DNA of 64,000 bases. Origin: an uncultured Poribacteria bacterium (GTDB taxonomy: Bacteria > Poribacteria > WGA-4E > WGA-3G). The notes under the pieces were generated by a model that worked only from the letters and a program-made list of their open reading frames with translations, made no database searches and was not told the DNA's origin. The stretch lies in NCBI GenBank assembly GCA_951828385.1, contig OX639973.1, forward strand, positions 3,649,200-3,713,199, in the 5' to 3' direction. This document shows, one piece after another, positions 15,999 through 25,405 of this stretch (positions within the stretch are counted from its first letter, which is position 1; the number at the start of each line of letters is the position of its first letter). The position numbers and the translations under genes were made by a program.

Positions 15999-18089
15999 TT
16001 ACTTTACCTTAATGACAACAAGCGTTATATCGTCCGCCTGTGGTTCTCCATCCGCCCATGCTACGCTCGCTTTAAAGAGATGGTCGATAATCGCTTTCGG
16101 CGGCTGATCCGCGACCTCTTCAAACAGTTCTTTCGTCTTTGGATAGTCTAACATTTCGTTTTCAGGGTTCAACATCTCCGGTAACCCATCACTCATAAGC
16201 AAAACAGTATCACCGATCTGGAGATCAAAGGGTGCTTCTTGTCGCTCAGCTCCAATAAATCCACCCAACGGCATCCCTTCAAGGAGTATCTCCTCAACAA
16301 GGTTTTCCTCAGCTCGATAGATGAGTGCCGGTGGCATGCCTGCGGCTGCAAGCGTCAGTTTGTTGCCGTTGAGTGTAGCGAGCGTCATCGCCATGTAAAG
16401 TCGTTTGAGATTCATGCCTTTAATGCCCTGCGAGATCCGTTCAAGCGTCTCCAAGTTCCCTGTCCCGGATGGTGAAGTTTTGAAAAGACTTTTAACAGCA
16501 GAAACGACAAGTCCGGCATTCATGCCGTGTCCTGTAGCATCTCCAACTGCAATCGTGAGCTGATTGTCCTCCGTAAGATTATAGTCATAATAGTCGCCAC
16601 CGACCTCTGTCGCAGGGCGCATCTCAAAGGCGACATCAAGGTTCGGAAGTTGCGGTGCGGCTTGCGGCAGCATCGACATCTGGAGTTCACGCGCTTCTTC
16701 CAACTCCTCTGTTTTTCGGATGTTCTCAACTTCCAAAAGCTGACGCTCAAGCGCCTCCGTTTCGAGTTTTCGGTGAGTCCGTGAGAAATCGCGAGCAAGA
16801 TAAACCGACATTGAGAAAAGCGGGGCAAGGGTGATAGCGAGTGCACTAAATTGCCAGTTTATATTTTCAAATCTTGTATATGAGATGAAAAAAGCGAACA
16901 TGATAGGAAGGATAATAGGCATGAGCGAACCAAGCCCGAAGATCCACGCGCCATCCTTCTTCTTGAAAATAGCGACAATGATCACCCGTGCCATTTCTAA
17001 AAAGGTGAGATTCGCAAACAGAAAGCAGCAGACAATGGCTAACCCGAGATTGAACGACGACGCAAAGGGACTAACGCCGGGGACCTCAACAGTTGAGTGC
17101 AATTCACCTTTACCGAAGAGCGGAAAGCCTGCCCTGAGGCTAAACAGTCCAAAGCAGAGGATCAGAACCCATCCAGCAAGAAAGAACCAAAGCTGTTTAG
17201 GCAGCTTCGGATAAAAGAGCGTGTAGAGAAATAGCATGCCCGACAAAAACATCAGCACATAAACACACACAAGCAGGCGCATGAGATACAAAGTCTGGGT
17301 CACACCTGTTGCTACAAGGAAAAATTGGAAGATCAGAAAAACAAAAGCCCCTATACTTCCTGTTGAAAGCGCGAAATAAAGATTTTCCCGTGCACGTGGA
17401 TAAAAGAAAAATAGCAACAGATGCTGCAGCATCATGAAAATCGGAATCGCTGTGCATACCATCTGAAAAGTAGTACCGCTGCGAACGGTGTTGACACGGC
17501 TTTTAATGCCCGAATTCAAGGGACCGATCCCAAACGCGAATCCCAGCACGGGTGTCAACTGATGGGAAGAAAAGTTGGAATACCGAACTGCGATGACATG
17601 ATCGGTCTTGCCGGAGAACGAAATCACCTGTGGATCTCGTTCCCAGTAGGGCTCCTCCTCTTCTTTCCGCGTTCCTACTTTGCCGAATTTATAAATCAAT
17701 TCACCATCAAGATAGATTTCAGATGCCCCGGCGTGATACATCACTTGAAGTGCCAACGGCGTATGCCAGAGCCGTTCATCAGGGACGGAGAGGTGAAGCC
17801 TGAACCAACCAATGCCCTCCCAACCACTCCACGGTATTTCATTTAGAGACAACTCTGTACCCGTAGATACCCACCAAGTATCGTCAAAAGTGGGATTTGC
17901 CCATTCAGGGTTATCACCCGGACGATACTTCCAAGTTCCAAGCATAGCTCCATGTTCATTTATATCATCTAACGTCAGGACGCGTATGCCAGTAACCGGC
18001 ACAGGTTCACTCTCTTGCGCGGATGCTTGGCAGATGAATCCGAACCCCGTTAAAATGAGATAGGATATTAGAATTAATCTATGTTTCAT
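15999..18089 (-). CDS. Membrane SpoIIE-type Ser/Thr phosphatase with 7TMR-DISM sensor
   Basis: 696 residues from the ATG at 18089, which overlaps the stop of the preceding gene (AATGA). Order: signal sequence (ILISYLILTGFGFICQASA), an exported galactose-binding-like jelly roll (about 35-175), seven hydrophobic segments (about 195-435), a charged coiled coil (ETEALERQLLEVENIRKTEE), and a PP2C/SpoIIE phosphatase (RPATEVGGDYYDY, VGDATGHGMNAGLVVS, VLLMSDGLPEM) to the end. The metal-binding Asp residues are in place. Such proteins sense an external ligand and dephosphorylate anti-sigma antagonists or similar partners; no partner gene is adjacent. Confidence 0.9.
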   Translation of the reverse strand: MKHRLILISYLILTGFGFICQASAQESEPVPVTGIRVLTLDDINEHGAMLGTWKYRPGDNPEWANPTFDDTWWVSTGTELSLNEIPWSGWEGIGWFRLHLSVPDERLWHTPLALQVMYHAGASEIYLDGELIYKFGKVGTRKEEEEPYWERDPQVISFSGKTDHVIAVRYSNFSSHQLTPVLGFAFGIGPLNSGIKSRVNTVRSGTTFQMVCTAIPIFMMLQHLLLFFFYPRARENLYFALSTGSIGAFVFLIFQFFLVATGVTQTLYLMRLLVCVYVLMFLSGMLFLYTLFYPKLPKQLWFFLAGWVLILCFGLFSLRAGFPLFGKGELHSTVEVPGVSPFASSFNLGLAIVCCFLFANLTFLEMARVIIVAIFKKKDGAWIFGLGSLMPIILPIMFAFFISYTRFENINWQFSALAITLAPLFSMSVYLARDFSRTHRKLETEALERQLLEVENIRKTEELEEARELQMSMLPQAAPQLPNLDVAFEMRPATEVGGDYYDYNLTEDNQLTIAVGDATGHGMNAGLVVSAVKSLFKTSPSGTGNLETLERISQGIKGMNLKRLYMAMTLATLNGNKLTLAAAGMPPALIYRAEENLVEEILLEGMPLGGFIGAERQEAPFDLQIGDTVLLMSDGLPEMLNPENEMLDYPKTKELFEEVADQPPKAIIDHLFKASVAWADGEPQADDITLVVIKVK

Positions 18090-18646
18090 TTTAAAAAACC
18101 ATAAGTTCTTAAGATCGGGTGTTTTATAACGGATGCGACTTCCGTCCAAGCTTCTTGGCTATGCTCACGCGAAAGGTCTGGCGTGAATCCGAAATCGAGA
18201 TAGACTTTGACAGCTGCAATGCGTCCGGTTGACGTGCCGAGAAAACAACGTTCGTGGGACTGCTTCAGACGCGCCATCGCGATAGACATCATCGGCTTGG
18301 AAAGTCCACGTCCTTGATAGTCGGGGTGAACCGCCACCCAATGGATCTGTCCCCAAGTTTTGCCATCCATATCGGGTTGCCACCACGCCGTGATTGTGCC
18401 GATCTCCTCGCCAGTGTCCGTGGTAAGGAAAAAACTCCGATCCTCCATCGCTAAAAAATCTTGTTTGAATTCACGGACAAATAGCTCGTCGTCAATATCG
18501 ATGTAGGGTTCCGCCGCTTTCTGAATCCGCGTCCAGATATGCCCCTCATCCGGACGGTAATTGCGGATGGCAAACCCTTCCGGGATAGGGAATTGTGGGA
18601 TATTTTCCATATTTTCACGGATCATCCTGACACTGTAGTTTTTCAT
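18086..18646 (-). CDS. GNAT-family N-acetyltransferase
   Basis: 186 residues. The acetyl-CoA-binding motif is WVAVHPDYQGRGLSKPMM, preceded by a typical beta strand (IGTITAWWQPD). Substrate unknown. Its stop overlaps the start of the SpoIIE-type phosphatase, so the two are translationally coupled. It is the promoter-proximal gene of the pair. Confidence 0.85.
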   Translation of the reverse strand: MKNYSVRMIRENMENIPQFPIPEGFAIRNYRPDEGHIWTRIQKAAEPYIDIDDELFVREFKQDFLAMEDRSFFLTTDTGEEIGTITAWWQPDMDGKTWGQIHWVAVHPDYQGRGLSKPMMSIAMARLKQSHERCFLGTSTGRIAAVKVYLDFGFTPDLSREHSQEAWTEVASVIKHPILRTYGFLK

Positions 18647-18751
18647 GAGTGGATGTGGGTTCGCGGAAGATTATATTTTAAAACCTATTTCTCGTGTCAG
18701 TTAATATAACAAACTTTGTATAGGCGTGGCAAGGATATTTTGATGGCTTTC

Positions 18752-18774
18752 AGTTTTCAGTTGTCAGTTGTTAG
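18752..18774. repeat. Heptamer tract (AGTTTTC/AGTTGTC)
   Basis: About three copies of the AGTTNTC unit (AGTTTTC AGTTGTC AGTTGTT), directly followed by a decayed GACGAGGTTGGAAGTCTCGCCAGC hairpin (18778-18802). It lies between divergent genes. Confidence 0.5.
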
Positions 18775-18830
18775 TAGACGAGGTTGGAAGTCTCGCCAGC
18801 GAAGGGCTGGATAGTTGGAACAGAATTGAG

Positions 18831-18860
18831 TTGCTTCTTTATGAGACCGTGTGATATTAT
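18831..18860 (+). promoter_or_regulatory. Probable promoter of the DUF488-RecQ operon
   Basis: TTGCTT (18831-18836), an 18-base spacer and TATTAT (18855-18860). The expected start of transcription (about 18867) falls almost on the ATG at 18869, and no Shine-Dalgarno sequence is seen, so the first gene may have a leaderless message. Confidence 0.45.
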
Positions 18861-18868
18861 TATGTACC

Positions 18869-19423
18869 ATGGAAAAACCAACAGCCCGCATTCCAATTTA
18901 CACGATTGGCTATGGAAGTCGATCGATAGCAGAACTCATTGAAGTGCTACACCAGCATAAGATCGCCTACCTTATTGATGTCCGCTCGGCACCCTATTCG
19001 CGTTATAAACCGGAATTTTCTAAAACTTCACTCGCGAATGAACTGGAACGGCACAGTATTCGCTACGTATTCATGGGAGATTCACTTGGTGGCAGACCCC
19101 ATGACGAAACGTGTTACGTTAATGGGAAAGTTGACTACGAAAAAGTCAAAGCCACGGAATTCTACCAGCGCGGAATTGAACGCCTGCATACCGCTTTCAC
19201 GCAGCAACAAAACGTTGTTCTAATGTGTAGTGAGGGAAAACCAGAGGAATGCCACCGCTGCAAATTAATTGGTGCGACGCTCACAACCCAGAATATTCCG
19301 GTCATTCATATCGACGAAAACGGCAAGCAAATGACACAGGAGCAAATTATTGATCGCCTGACAGGAGGGCAATTGTCGATGTTTGGCGAGGATACATTTC
19401 ACTCTCGGAAAAAATACCCCTAA
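18869..19423 (+). CDS. DUF488 family protein (first of two)
   Basis: 184 residues. Family signatures: YTIGYGSRSIAELIEVLHQH, DVRSAPYSRYKPEFSK, GDSLGGRP and the Cys motif LMCSEGKPEECHRCKLI. DUF488 proteins are found widely and often next to DNA-repair or nucleic-acid genes; their biochemical activity is not established. The ATG at 18869 is preferred to the one at 18851 because it directly follows the likely -10 box and matches family starts. It is the first gene of a three-gene operon, 11 bases before the second DUF488 gene. Confidence 0.88.
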   Translation: MEKPTARIPIYTIGYGSRSIAELIEVLHQHKIAYLIDVRSAPYSRYKPEFSKTSLANELERHSIRYVFMGDSLGGRPHDETCYVNGKVDYEKVKATEFYQRGIERLHTAFTQQQNVVLMCSEGKPEECHRCKLIGATLTTQNIPVIHIDENGKQMTQEQIIDRLTGGQLSMFGEDTFHSRKKYP

Positions 19424-19434
19424 CTTGATCCATT

Positions 19435-19926
19435 ATGAAGAAAATCAAAATTGTCACCATCGGTGTATACGGCTTTGACGAAACCGGCTTTTTCGACGCT
19501 TTACGCCAAGCAGGAGTTGATACATTCTGCGATATTCGTAACCGACGCGGTGTACGTGGCGCGACCTACGCATTCGCCAATAGCAAGCGATTGCAAGCGC
19601 GTCTTGCAGAACTTGGTATCCGATACATCTATCGTAAAGACCTTGGACCGACGAAAGCCGTTCGAGAAAAACAGGCAGCCGCGGATAAAGCCATGAAAAC
19701 AGCTAAACGCAAACGCACTGAACTTGGGGAAGCGTTCATTGAAGCCTACCATACTGAATGCCTCGCCGGGTTTGAACCGAAAAGCCTATTAGATGAATTG
19801 AAATCGGATGCGAGAGTTGTAGCACTTTTTTGTGTAGAAACGGCACCAGAGGCGTGCCACCGTTCCTTGGTAGCGGATAAACTGGCGAAAACATTCAATT
19901 TGGAGGTTGAAGACATTTTACCGTGA
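19435..19926 (+). CDS. DUF488 family protein (second, different subtype)
   Basis: 163 residues. Contains TIGVYGFDETGFFDALRQAG, DIRNRRGVRG and the Cys motif LFCVETAPEACHRSLVAD, but lacks the GDSLGG element of its neighbour and has a basic helical insert (AADKAMKTAKRKRTELGEAF). It is therefore a distinct subtype rather than a recent duplicate. Its TGA stop overlaps the GTG start of the RecQ-like gene (GTGA), indicating coupled translation. Function unknown. Confidence 0.87.
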   Translation: MKKIKIVTIGVYGFDETGFFDALRQAGVDTFCDIRNRRGVRGATYAFANSKRLQARLAELGIRYIYRKDLGPTKAVREKQAAADKAMKTAKRKRTELGEAFIEAYHTECLAGFEPKSLLDELKSDARVVALFCVETAPEACHRSLVADKLAKTFNLEVEDILP

Positions 19927-22706
19927 GAGTCTTAATTGTTGCGAAAACCCGAATGGGCGCGGGCGCATGCATTGGCGCGATTACAGAGACAGGCGAAAGC
20001 GTGCGGCTCGTTCCGTATAACGCTGACCCACATGACGGCGCGAACAATGAATATAACGTTGGCGATATTTGGGAAATAACTGCCGAACCCATCCCAGAAA
20101 CTGCACTTATTCCACCGCACAACGAAAACATTATCGTTCGTGAAAAGCACCGTCTCCACGTAACAAAAGATACAAAAAGTTTAGTAAGTGCTATTGAACT
20201 TTTGATGCCGCCGAAAACAGGACATCCGCGTGAACTCTATGAAGGTTTATTGAAAAGTACAAGTAGTGGTTCGCTCTACATCGCTGTGCAGGGTGATATC
20301 CCCTCTTACAGCACTATGTTTTGGAGGCCAGATCAACCGCTTACCCGTGATACAGAAGGAAGGCGAATACGATACCGCTACCCCACCGAAAATGGCGGAT
20401 GCACGCTCACCTTTGTCGGTTTTCAAGAACCGCTTGAGACAATTCCAGCAGGCACGCTCCTGCGTGTGTCCCTGGCACATCGGTGGAGACCAAAAGATCA
20501 GCCCGACGCTGAAGAACGACACTATGTACAGATATCTGGCTGGTTTTCTGAAGAAATAGAACAAGCGCAATCAGAACGTCCGAGAGATCAAGAACAGCCC
20601 TCACTGCCAATTCCGACGCAAACCCCGTTAGATATTCTCACAAACGTTTTCGGACATGAACAGTTTCGTCCATTTCAAGAAACCATCATCAACCACATCC
20701 TAAAAGGGCAGGATGCGTTGATTGTTCTACCCACAGGTGGTGGAAAATCACTCTGTTATCAATTGCCTGCCCTCATGTTTGAGGGCGTAACCGTTGTTGT
20801 TTCACCCCTAATTTCACTCATGCAGGATCAGGTGATGCAACTACAAAATCGTGGTATCCGTGCCGCGTTTCTCAACCATACTGTTGGAAATAAAGAATAC
20901 GTCGCTACGATGCAACAGGTCAGACAGGGTGAAATCAAGCTGCTTTACCTTGCGCCTGAAACGCTCGTTCGCCCCGAAATACTTGTTATGCTTGATGATT
21001 CGGATGTCGCCTGTCTTGCGATTGATGAAGCACACTGCATTTCAGAATGGGGACACGACTTTCGGCAGGAATATCGACAGCTGGTTTCTATTCGCGAGCG
21101 ATTCCAAAACGCTGTTTGCGTCGCCCTAACAGCTACTGCGACCCCACGGGTCCAAAATGACATCAAAAAATTACTCAAATTTGACGAGGGAAACGAGTTT
21201 ATAGGCAGCTTTGATCGAGACAATCTATTCATCGCTGTTGAACCGAAAGTTGAATCGCTGGAACAGACACTCGCGTTTCTTAATAGGCACCGCGGTGAAG
21301 CTGGCATTATCTATTGTCAAACCAAGAAGCAGGTTGAATCGCTCTGTCGTAATTTAATCGCCAGACGCATCTCCGTACATCCTTATCACGCAGATCTCGA
21401 TAACGCAACGCGGCAGCAAAATCAAGAAGCATTTATTAAAGGCGACATCCAAGTGATCATCGCCACAATTGCGTTCGGTATGGGAATCGATAAGGCGGAC
21501 GTGCGTTTTGTTCTACATGCCGGTTTGCCAAAGGAGCCTGAATCTTATTATCAGGAGATCGGACGTAGTGGTCGCGACGGACTCCCAGCAGAGTGTCTCT
21601 TGCTATTCAGTTATGGTGATGTTGACACCATCAATCATTTCATTGATCAAGGTGCAGAATCCGAAAAACACGGACGACAAGAACGATCACAAACACTCGT
21701 TTCATGGGCAACGTCAATAGCGTGTCGTCGAAAAGTATTGTTAGCTTATTTTGGGGAAGAATACGATCAGGAAAATTGTGGGATGTGTGACAACTGCCGT
21801 AAATCAGAAATAGAGCGAGTTGACCTGACGGTACCCGCACAAAAATTTCTCTCGTGTGTCGTCCGAACAGAAGAACTATTCGGGGAAGCGTATATCATTG
21901 ATATATTACGGGAGTCAAAGCGGAAAAAGATTCTTGACAACAGACACAATGAACTCTCCACGTATGGCATCGGTATGGAATACAGCAAGACGCAGTGGAG
22001 ATATTTGGCTCATCAATTCCTCCAACAAGAATTATTAGCACGAGATACTCAACACGGCAGCCTCCGTGTGACTCAGAGCGGATGGAGAGTCCTGAATGGA
22101 GGTGATCAGTTTTGGGGGTTTTCGGTAGAATCGGTACACCACCTCACATCTGAAGTGCTGACTGAATACGATCTTGAACTCTTCAAATTACTTCAGACTG
22201 AACGAGACAGCATCGCTGACGCGGAAGGTGTACACCCTAATGCGGTTTTTCACGATAAAGCACTGCGAGCGATGGCGACCTATTTTCCGACATCCGAGGA
22301 ACCGTTCAGAGTAATGCCAAGTGTGGGACCCGCAAAAACCGAAAAATACGGTGATGTCTTTTTGCCAATCATCCGTGACTATCGCAAGGAACATGGAACG
22401 AAGCCGGTAGCGCGCTCGACTGAAGCATTGAATACTGATCCAGCAACCTCCGCAGAACCGAACGCACACGCTCTGGAACTTTTCGATCAACTTCGCGATA
22501 AACGCAAAACTGTGGCAGATAAAGAAGAGGTAAGGGCATTCCGTATTTTTTCTGACAAGATCTTAAAAGAAATGGTCACCCATTTCCCCCGAACACGAGA
22601 AGCTTTTAGACAAATTCATGGCATTGGTCCCGCGAAAACCGAAAAATACGCCGATGATTTCTTACCGATCATCTGTGCCTACTGCGAAGAACATGGTATT
22701 GACTGA
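19923..22706 (+). CDS. RecQ-type DNA helicase with N-terminal dual-OB-like domain and two HRDC domains
   Basis: 927 residues from a GTG overlapping the previous stop. Residues 1-210 (MRVLIVAKTRMGAGACIGAI, WRPDQPL, HYVQISGW) match a domain otherwise seen as a stand-alone protein beside DUF488 genes, which I take to be a dual-OB domain. The helicase follows: motif 0 FGHEQFRPFQE, Walker A LPTGGGKS (about 271), DEAH box (about 366), TATATPRV, GRSGRDGLP, and the RecQ zinc Cys residues (CRRK..CGMCDNC, about 600-625). Then a winged-helix region and two HRDC repeats, each ending GPAKTEKYxDxFLPII (about 745-825 and 845-925). A 3'-5' helicase role in repair or defence is expected; the fused module suggests a dedicated substrate. 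Confidence 0.92.
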   Translation: MRVLIVAKTRMGAGACIGAITETGESVRLVPYNADPHDGANNEYNVGDIWEITAEPIPETALIPPHNENIIVREKHRLHVTKDTKSLVSAIELLMPPKTGHPRELYEGLLKSTSSGSLYIAVQGDIPSYSTMFWRPDQPLTRDTEGRRIRYRYPTENGGCTLTFVGFQEPLETIPAGTLLRVSLAHRWRPKDQPDAEERHYVQISGWFSEEIEQAQSERPRDQEQPSLPIPTQTPLDILTNVFGHEQFRPFQETIINHILKGQDALIVLPTGGGKSLCYQLPALMFEGVTVVVSPLISLMQDQVMQLQNRGIRAAFLNHTVGNKEYVATMQQVRQGEIKLLYLAPETLVRPEILVMLDDSDVACLAIDEAHCISEWGHDFRQEYRQLVSIRERFQNAVCVALTATATPRVQNDIKKLLKFDEGNEFIGSFDRDNLFIAVEPKVESLEQTLAFLNRHRGEAGIIYCQTKKQVESLCRNLIARRISVHPYHADLDNATRQQNQEAFIKGDIQVIIATIAFGMGIDKADVRFVLHAGLPKEPESYYQEIGRSGRDGLPAECLLLFSYGDVDTINHFIDQGAESEKHGRQERSQTLVSWATSIACRRKVLLAYFGEEYDQENCGMCDNCRKSEIERVDLTVPAQKFLSCVVRTEELFGEAYIIDILRESKRKKILDNRHNELSTYGIGMEYSKTQWRYLAHQFLQQELLARDTQHGSLRVTQSGWRVLNGGDQFWGFSVESVHHLTSEVLTEYDLELFKLLQTERDSIADAEGVHPNAVFHDKALRAMATYFPTSEEPFRVMPSVGPAKTEKYGDVFLPIIRDYRKEHGTKPVARSTEALNTDPATSAEPNAHALELFDQLRDKRKTVADKEEVRAFRIFSDKILKEMVTHFPRTREAFRQIHGIGPAKTEKYADDFLPIICAYCEEHGID

Positions 22707-22712
22707 AGACTT

Positions 22713-24356
22713 TTACTGCATCCCAGAAGCACTTTGCACCTTTGAAGGCAGCTCTTGCATTACAGGAATGACGTAACTCCGAATCGTCAAACCGTCTATC
22801 GTTTCCGTTTCTACGCGTGGCTCCGGCTTTTCTCGATGGTGAAAAACAATGTAGTACCCTCCCGTCACGCCTTCAGCCCTGAGATACGCAACAAGCTGCT
22901 TTTTACCGGCTTGATAGCGACTGTCGCCTCTCCAAATTTTTGTTTCGATGATGTACTTCTGCTGGTTATGGGTGATAATGATATCCATGCTACCGCGTCC
23001 GGTTTGTACTTCAATGTGCATGAAACCACCGATGAGTTTCACAAACTGGTCAAGATATGCAAGCAAAAGATGCCTGCCAACTGATTCTTGTGGTGTATCA
23101 GGGACTTGCAGAATTTTGAACCCTGCGCGGGCAATAAAATCTCGGAAATTATCAAGCAATGCCTCCATATCAATCTGACCGGTGGGTATGAGGTAATCCC
23201 AAAAACTTTCACGAGACTCCTCATGTAAGTACTCATCTTCCAAACCGTTCACGACTGGCTTGAATGCTTGTAAGATGCAATACAGATAAATAGGATTAAC
23301 TATCTCACACATCCCGTCAGCACCTCTGGCAATAACACCATACATGGCAAGTTCACTGATAATTTCACTACGTAGGTTGAAATTGACCCCTTCATCTCGT
23401 GCCATAATTCGCATAAGAACACTTTCAAATCGGCGGTCTCTTCGGATATTAGTAAGCAGGTGTGTGAGATTGACGTTATCTTTCTCAAGGAGTTGGGAGT
23501 GTGCTTTTGAAAAGTGTGGCATAGTAATCGGTTCACTTTTCGGAATATCCAACTCTTCGGTAAGAATCTGTGCGAATCGGTTGACAAGCACAGGTTGCCC
23601 GGCAGTCTGTTTATGGATAGCTGCTATAACCTCTGGGACAAAAGCTTGTCCAACTTCGTCCGTATATTGCCCAAGCAGCTCGTGTACTTGTTCGTGGGTA
23701 AAGTTGGGCAAATGGAACTCGTCTTGGATATTGAAGGGGGAAATAGATCGGTCATAGTTGAGTTGCGCAATACTTTTGACACCGATGATGCCAACGCTGT
23801 GAGGACATCGCGGCTTGCCAGAAATATAGATATGACGGAGCGTATGCAGAAAATCACTCAGTGCAACCTGCGGGATACCATCAAATTCATCAATGACGAA
23901 GACAACCTGCTGCCCATCATATTCAGCGTCCAGAAAACGTGCAAACTGTTTAAAAAATCTCATCATCGAAAGATGATCGGTTAAGGTTGTCCCTCCCAAA
24001 AATTCGCGTAAAGCCTCAGAGGGGACACATCCACGTCGTTGGAAAACGGCTTCTATATCTTCGCGCATCTGTTCATAGAGATGACCATAGAAAGTAACTA
24101 AGTCAAGGTTTTTATAAACATCAAAGTTTAGTTGAATCGGAAAATAGCCTATAGTCTGCCCAACTGACGCTGAATCCGCTACCAATGCTGTTAAGGCATC
24201 TTGAAAGAAAGTCGTTTTGCCCGTTTGGCGGGGTGCGAAGAGCACAACATAGCGTCCCTCGTCAACGCGTTTGATGTAATCGGCGATCTCATCAGAACGT
24301 GAAACAACGTAGTGCTCTTGCGCATTGACGGGACCTTGTGTCCAAAAACGTCTCAT
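22713..24356 (-). CDS. AAA ATPase fused to a PD-(D/E)XK nuclease domain
   Basis: 547 residues. The N-terminal ATPase has Walker A APRQTGKTT (about residue 42) and Walker B VVFVIDEFDG (about 148), in the style of AAA-like/ATPase_2 proteins. After a winged-helix-like middle, the C-terminus carries a restriction-type nuclease core: MHIEVQTGRGSMDIIITHN then YIIETKIW (Asp and E-x-K, about 462-476). Related proteins are frequent in mobile and host-conflict contexts, function mostly unknown. It faces the RecQ gene with a 6-base gap, so it may belong to the same defence or repair locus (inference). GGAGG precedes the start. Confidence 0.85.
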   Translation of the reverse strand: MRRFWTQGPVNAQEHYVVSRSDEIADYIKRVDEGRYVVLFAPRQTGKTTFFQDALTALVADSASVGQTIGYFPIQLNFDVYKNLDLVTFYGHLYEQMREDIEAVFQRRGCVPSEALREFLGGTTLTDHLSMMRFFKQFARFLDAEYDGQQVVFVIDEFDGIPQVALSDFLHTLRHIYISGKPRCPHSVGIIGVKSIAQLNYDRSISPFNIQDEFHLPNFTHEQVHELLGQYTDEVGQAFVPEVIAAIHKQTAGQPVLVNRFAQILTEELDIPKSEPITMPHFSKAHSQLLEKDNVNLTHLLTNIRRDRRFESVLMRIMARDEGVNFNLRSEIISELAMYGVIARGADGMCEIVNPIYLYCILQAFKPVVNGLEDEYLHEESRESFWDYLIPTGQIDMEALLDNFRDFIARAGFKILQVPDTPQESVGRHLLLAYLDQFVKLIGGFMHIEVQTGRGSMDIIITHNQQKYIIETKIWRGDSRYQAGKKQLVAYLRAEGVTGGYYIVFHHREKPEPRVETETIDGLTIRSYVIPVMQELPSKVQSASGMQ

Positions 24357-24466
24357 TTCCGCCTCCTCTCCGCGAAGTGTATCAACAAAATATTGTATTA
24401 TATCCGGCTGACAAAATCAACAGGGAATTCAGTTTCAGTATCCAATAACCAACAACTGTAACCTGC

Positions 24467-25387
24467 TTATATATCCCCAATTTTCTCTAACAGGTGCGCG
24501 ACAATATCCGGTGTCGAGTTTCGATCCACCCACTCAATACGGGTATCCTTACGAAACCACGTTAACTGCCGTTTCGCGAAGCGACGGGTGTTCCGTTTCA
24601 ACTGTTCAACCGCTTCCAGATACGTACATTCTCCATCCAAATACACGATCAATTCTTTGTAACCAAAACTTCGGAGCGCGACGCTATCACGCGCATAACC
24701 CGCTGCTAACAGAGATTCCACTTCGGCAATCAATCCGTTCGCAAGCATTACGTCCACGCGTCGTTCAATACGACGGTAGAGCAGAGCACGTGGCATTGTC
24801 AAACAGAAGGCGGTAAACGGATATCGCTGGTTCTCTTGATGCCATTGCTGCTGGTGTTCGGACATAGGAGTTCCTGTCAATTCATAGACCTCCAAGGCAC
24901 GGATAACCCGGACGAGATTGTTCGGGTGAATCCGTTCCGCAGACGCAGGATCACAGGCACGGAGCTGCTCGTGGAGGACATCGACCCCGTGTTGTGCTGC
25001 TTCCTGCTCAAGTCTCTCTCGAAGTGCAGTATCAGCATCGGGTCCCTCAAACAAACCATCAACAACTGCTCGAAAGTAGAGACCGGCACCGCCAACAAGC
25101 AGCACCTGTTTGCCTCTACTTTGGATGTCGGCGATCGCTGTGTCCGCAAGGGATTGATAGTCTGCAACGGAGAAGGGTTGGGAAACGTCCACACAGTCTA
25201 TCAGATGATGCGGTGTCGTCTGCCGTTCTTCAGGAGTCGGTTTGGCAGTGCCGATGTTCATCTGTTTATAGATTTGTCGGGAATCGACAGAGACAATTTC
25301 GGCATTGAGATGCTGTGCTAATTGAATGGCTATCTCTGTTTTACCGACTGCTGTGGGACCGAAGAGGCAGAGAAGTCTTGAGGTCAT
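24467..25387 (-). CDS. miaA: tRNA dimethylallyltransferase
   Basis: 306 residues, the usual MiaA length. It has the P-loop FGPTAVGKTEIA, the catalytic Asp/Ser/Arg element VSVDSRQIYKQMNIGTAKP, HHLIDCVD and the C-terminal RRFAKRQLTWFRKD. It transfers a dimethylallyl group to A37 of tRNAs reading U-starting codons. It is the third gene of a run after mnmA and a small membrane protein (18-base gap). Confidence 0.95.
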   Translation of the reverse strand: MTSRLLCLFGPTAVGKTEIAIQLAQHLNAEIVSVDSRQIYKQMNIGTAKPTPEERQTTPHHLIDCVDVSQPFSVADYQSLADTAIADIQSRGKQVLLVGGAGLYFRAVVDGLFEGPDADTALRERLEQEAAQHGVDVLHEQLRACDPASAERIHPNNLVRVIRALEVYELTGTPMSEHQQQWHQENQRYPFTAFCLTMPRALLYRRIERRVDVMLANGLIAEVESLLAAGYARDSVALRSFGYKELIVYLDGECTYLEAVEQLKRNTRRFAKRQLTWFRKDTRIEWVDRNSTPDIVAHLLEKIGDI

Positions 25388-25405
25388 TTATTGAATGTTA
25401 TCGTT

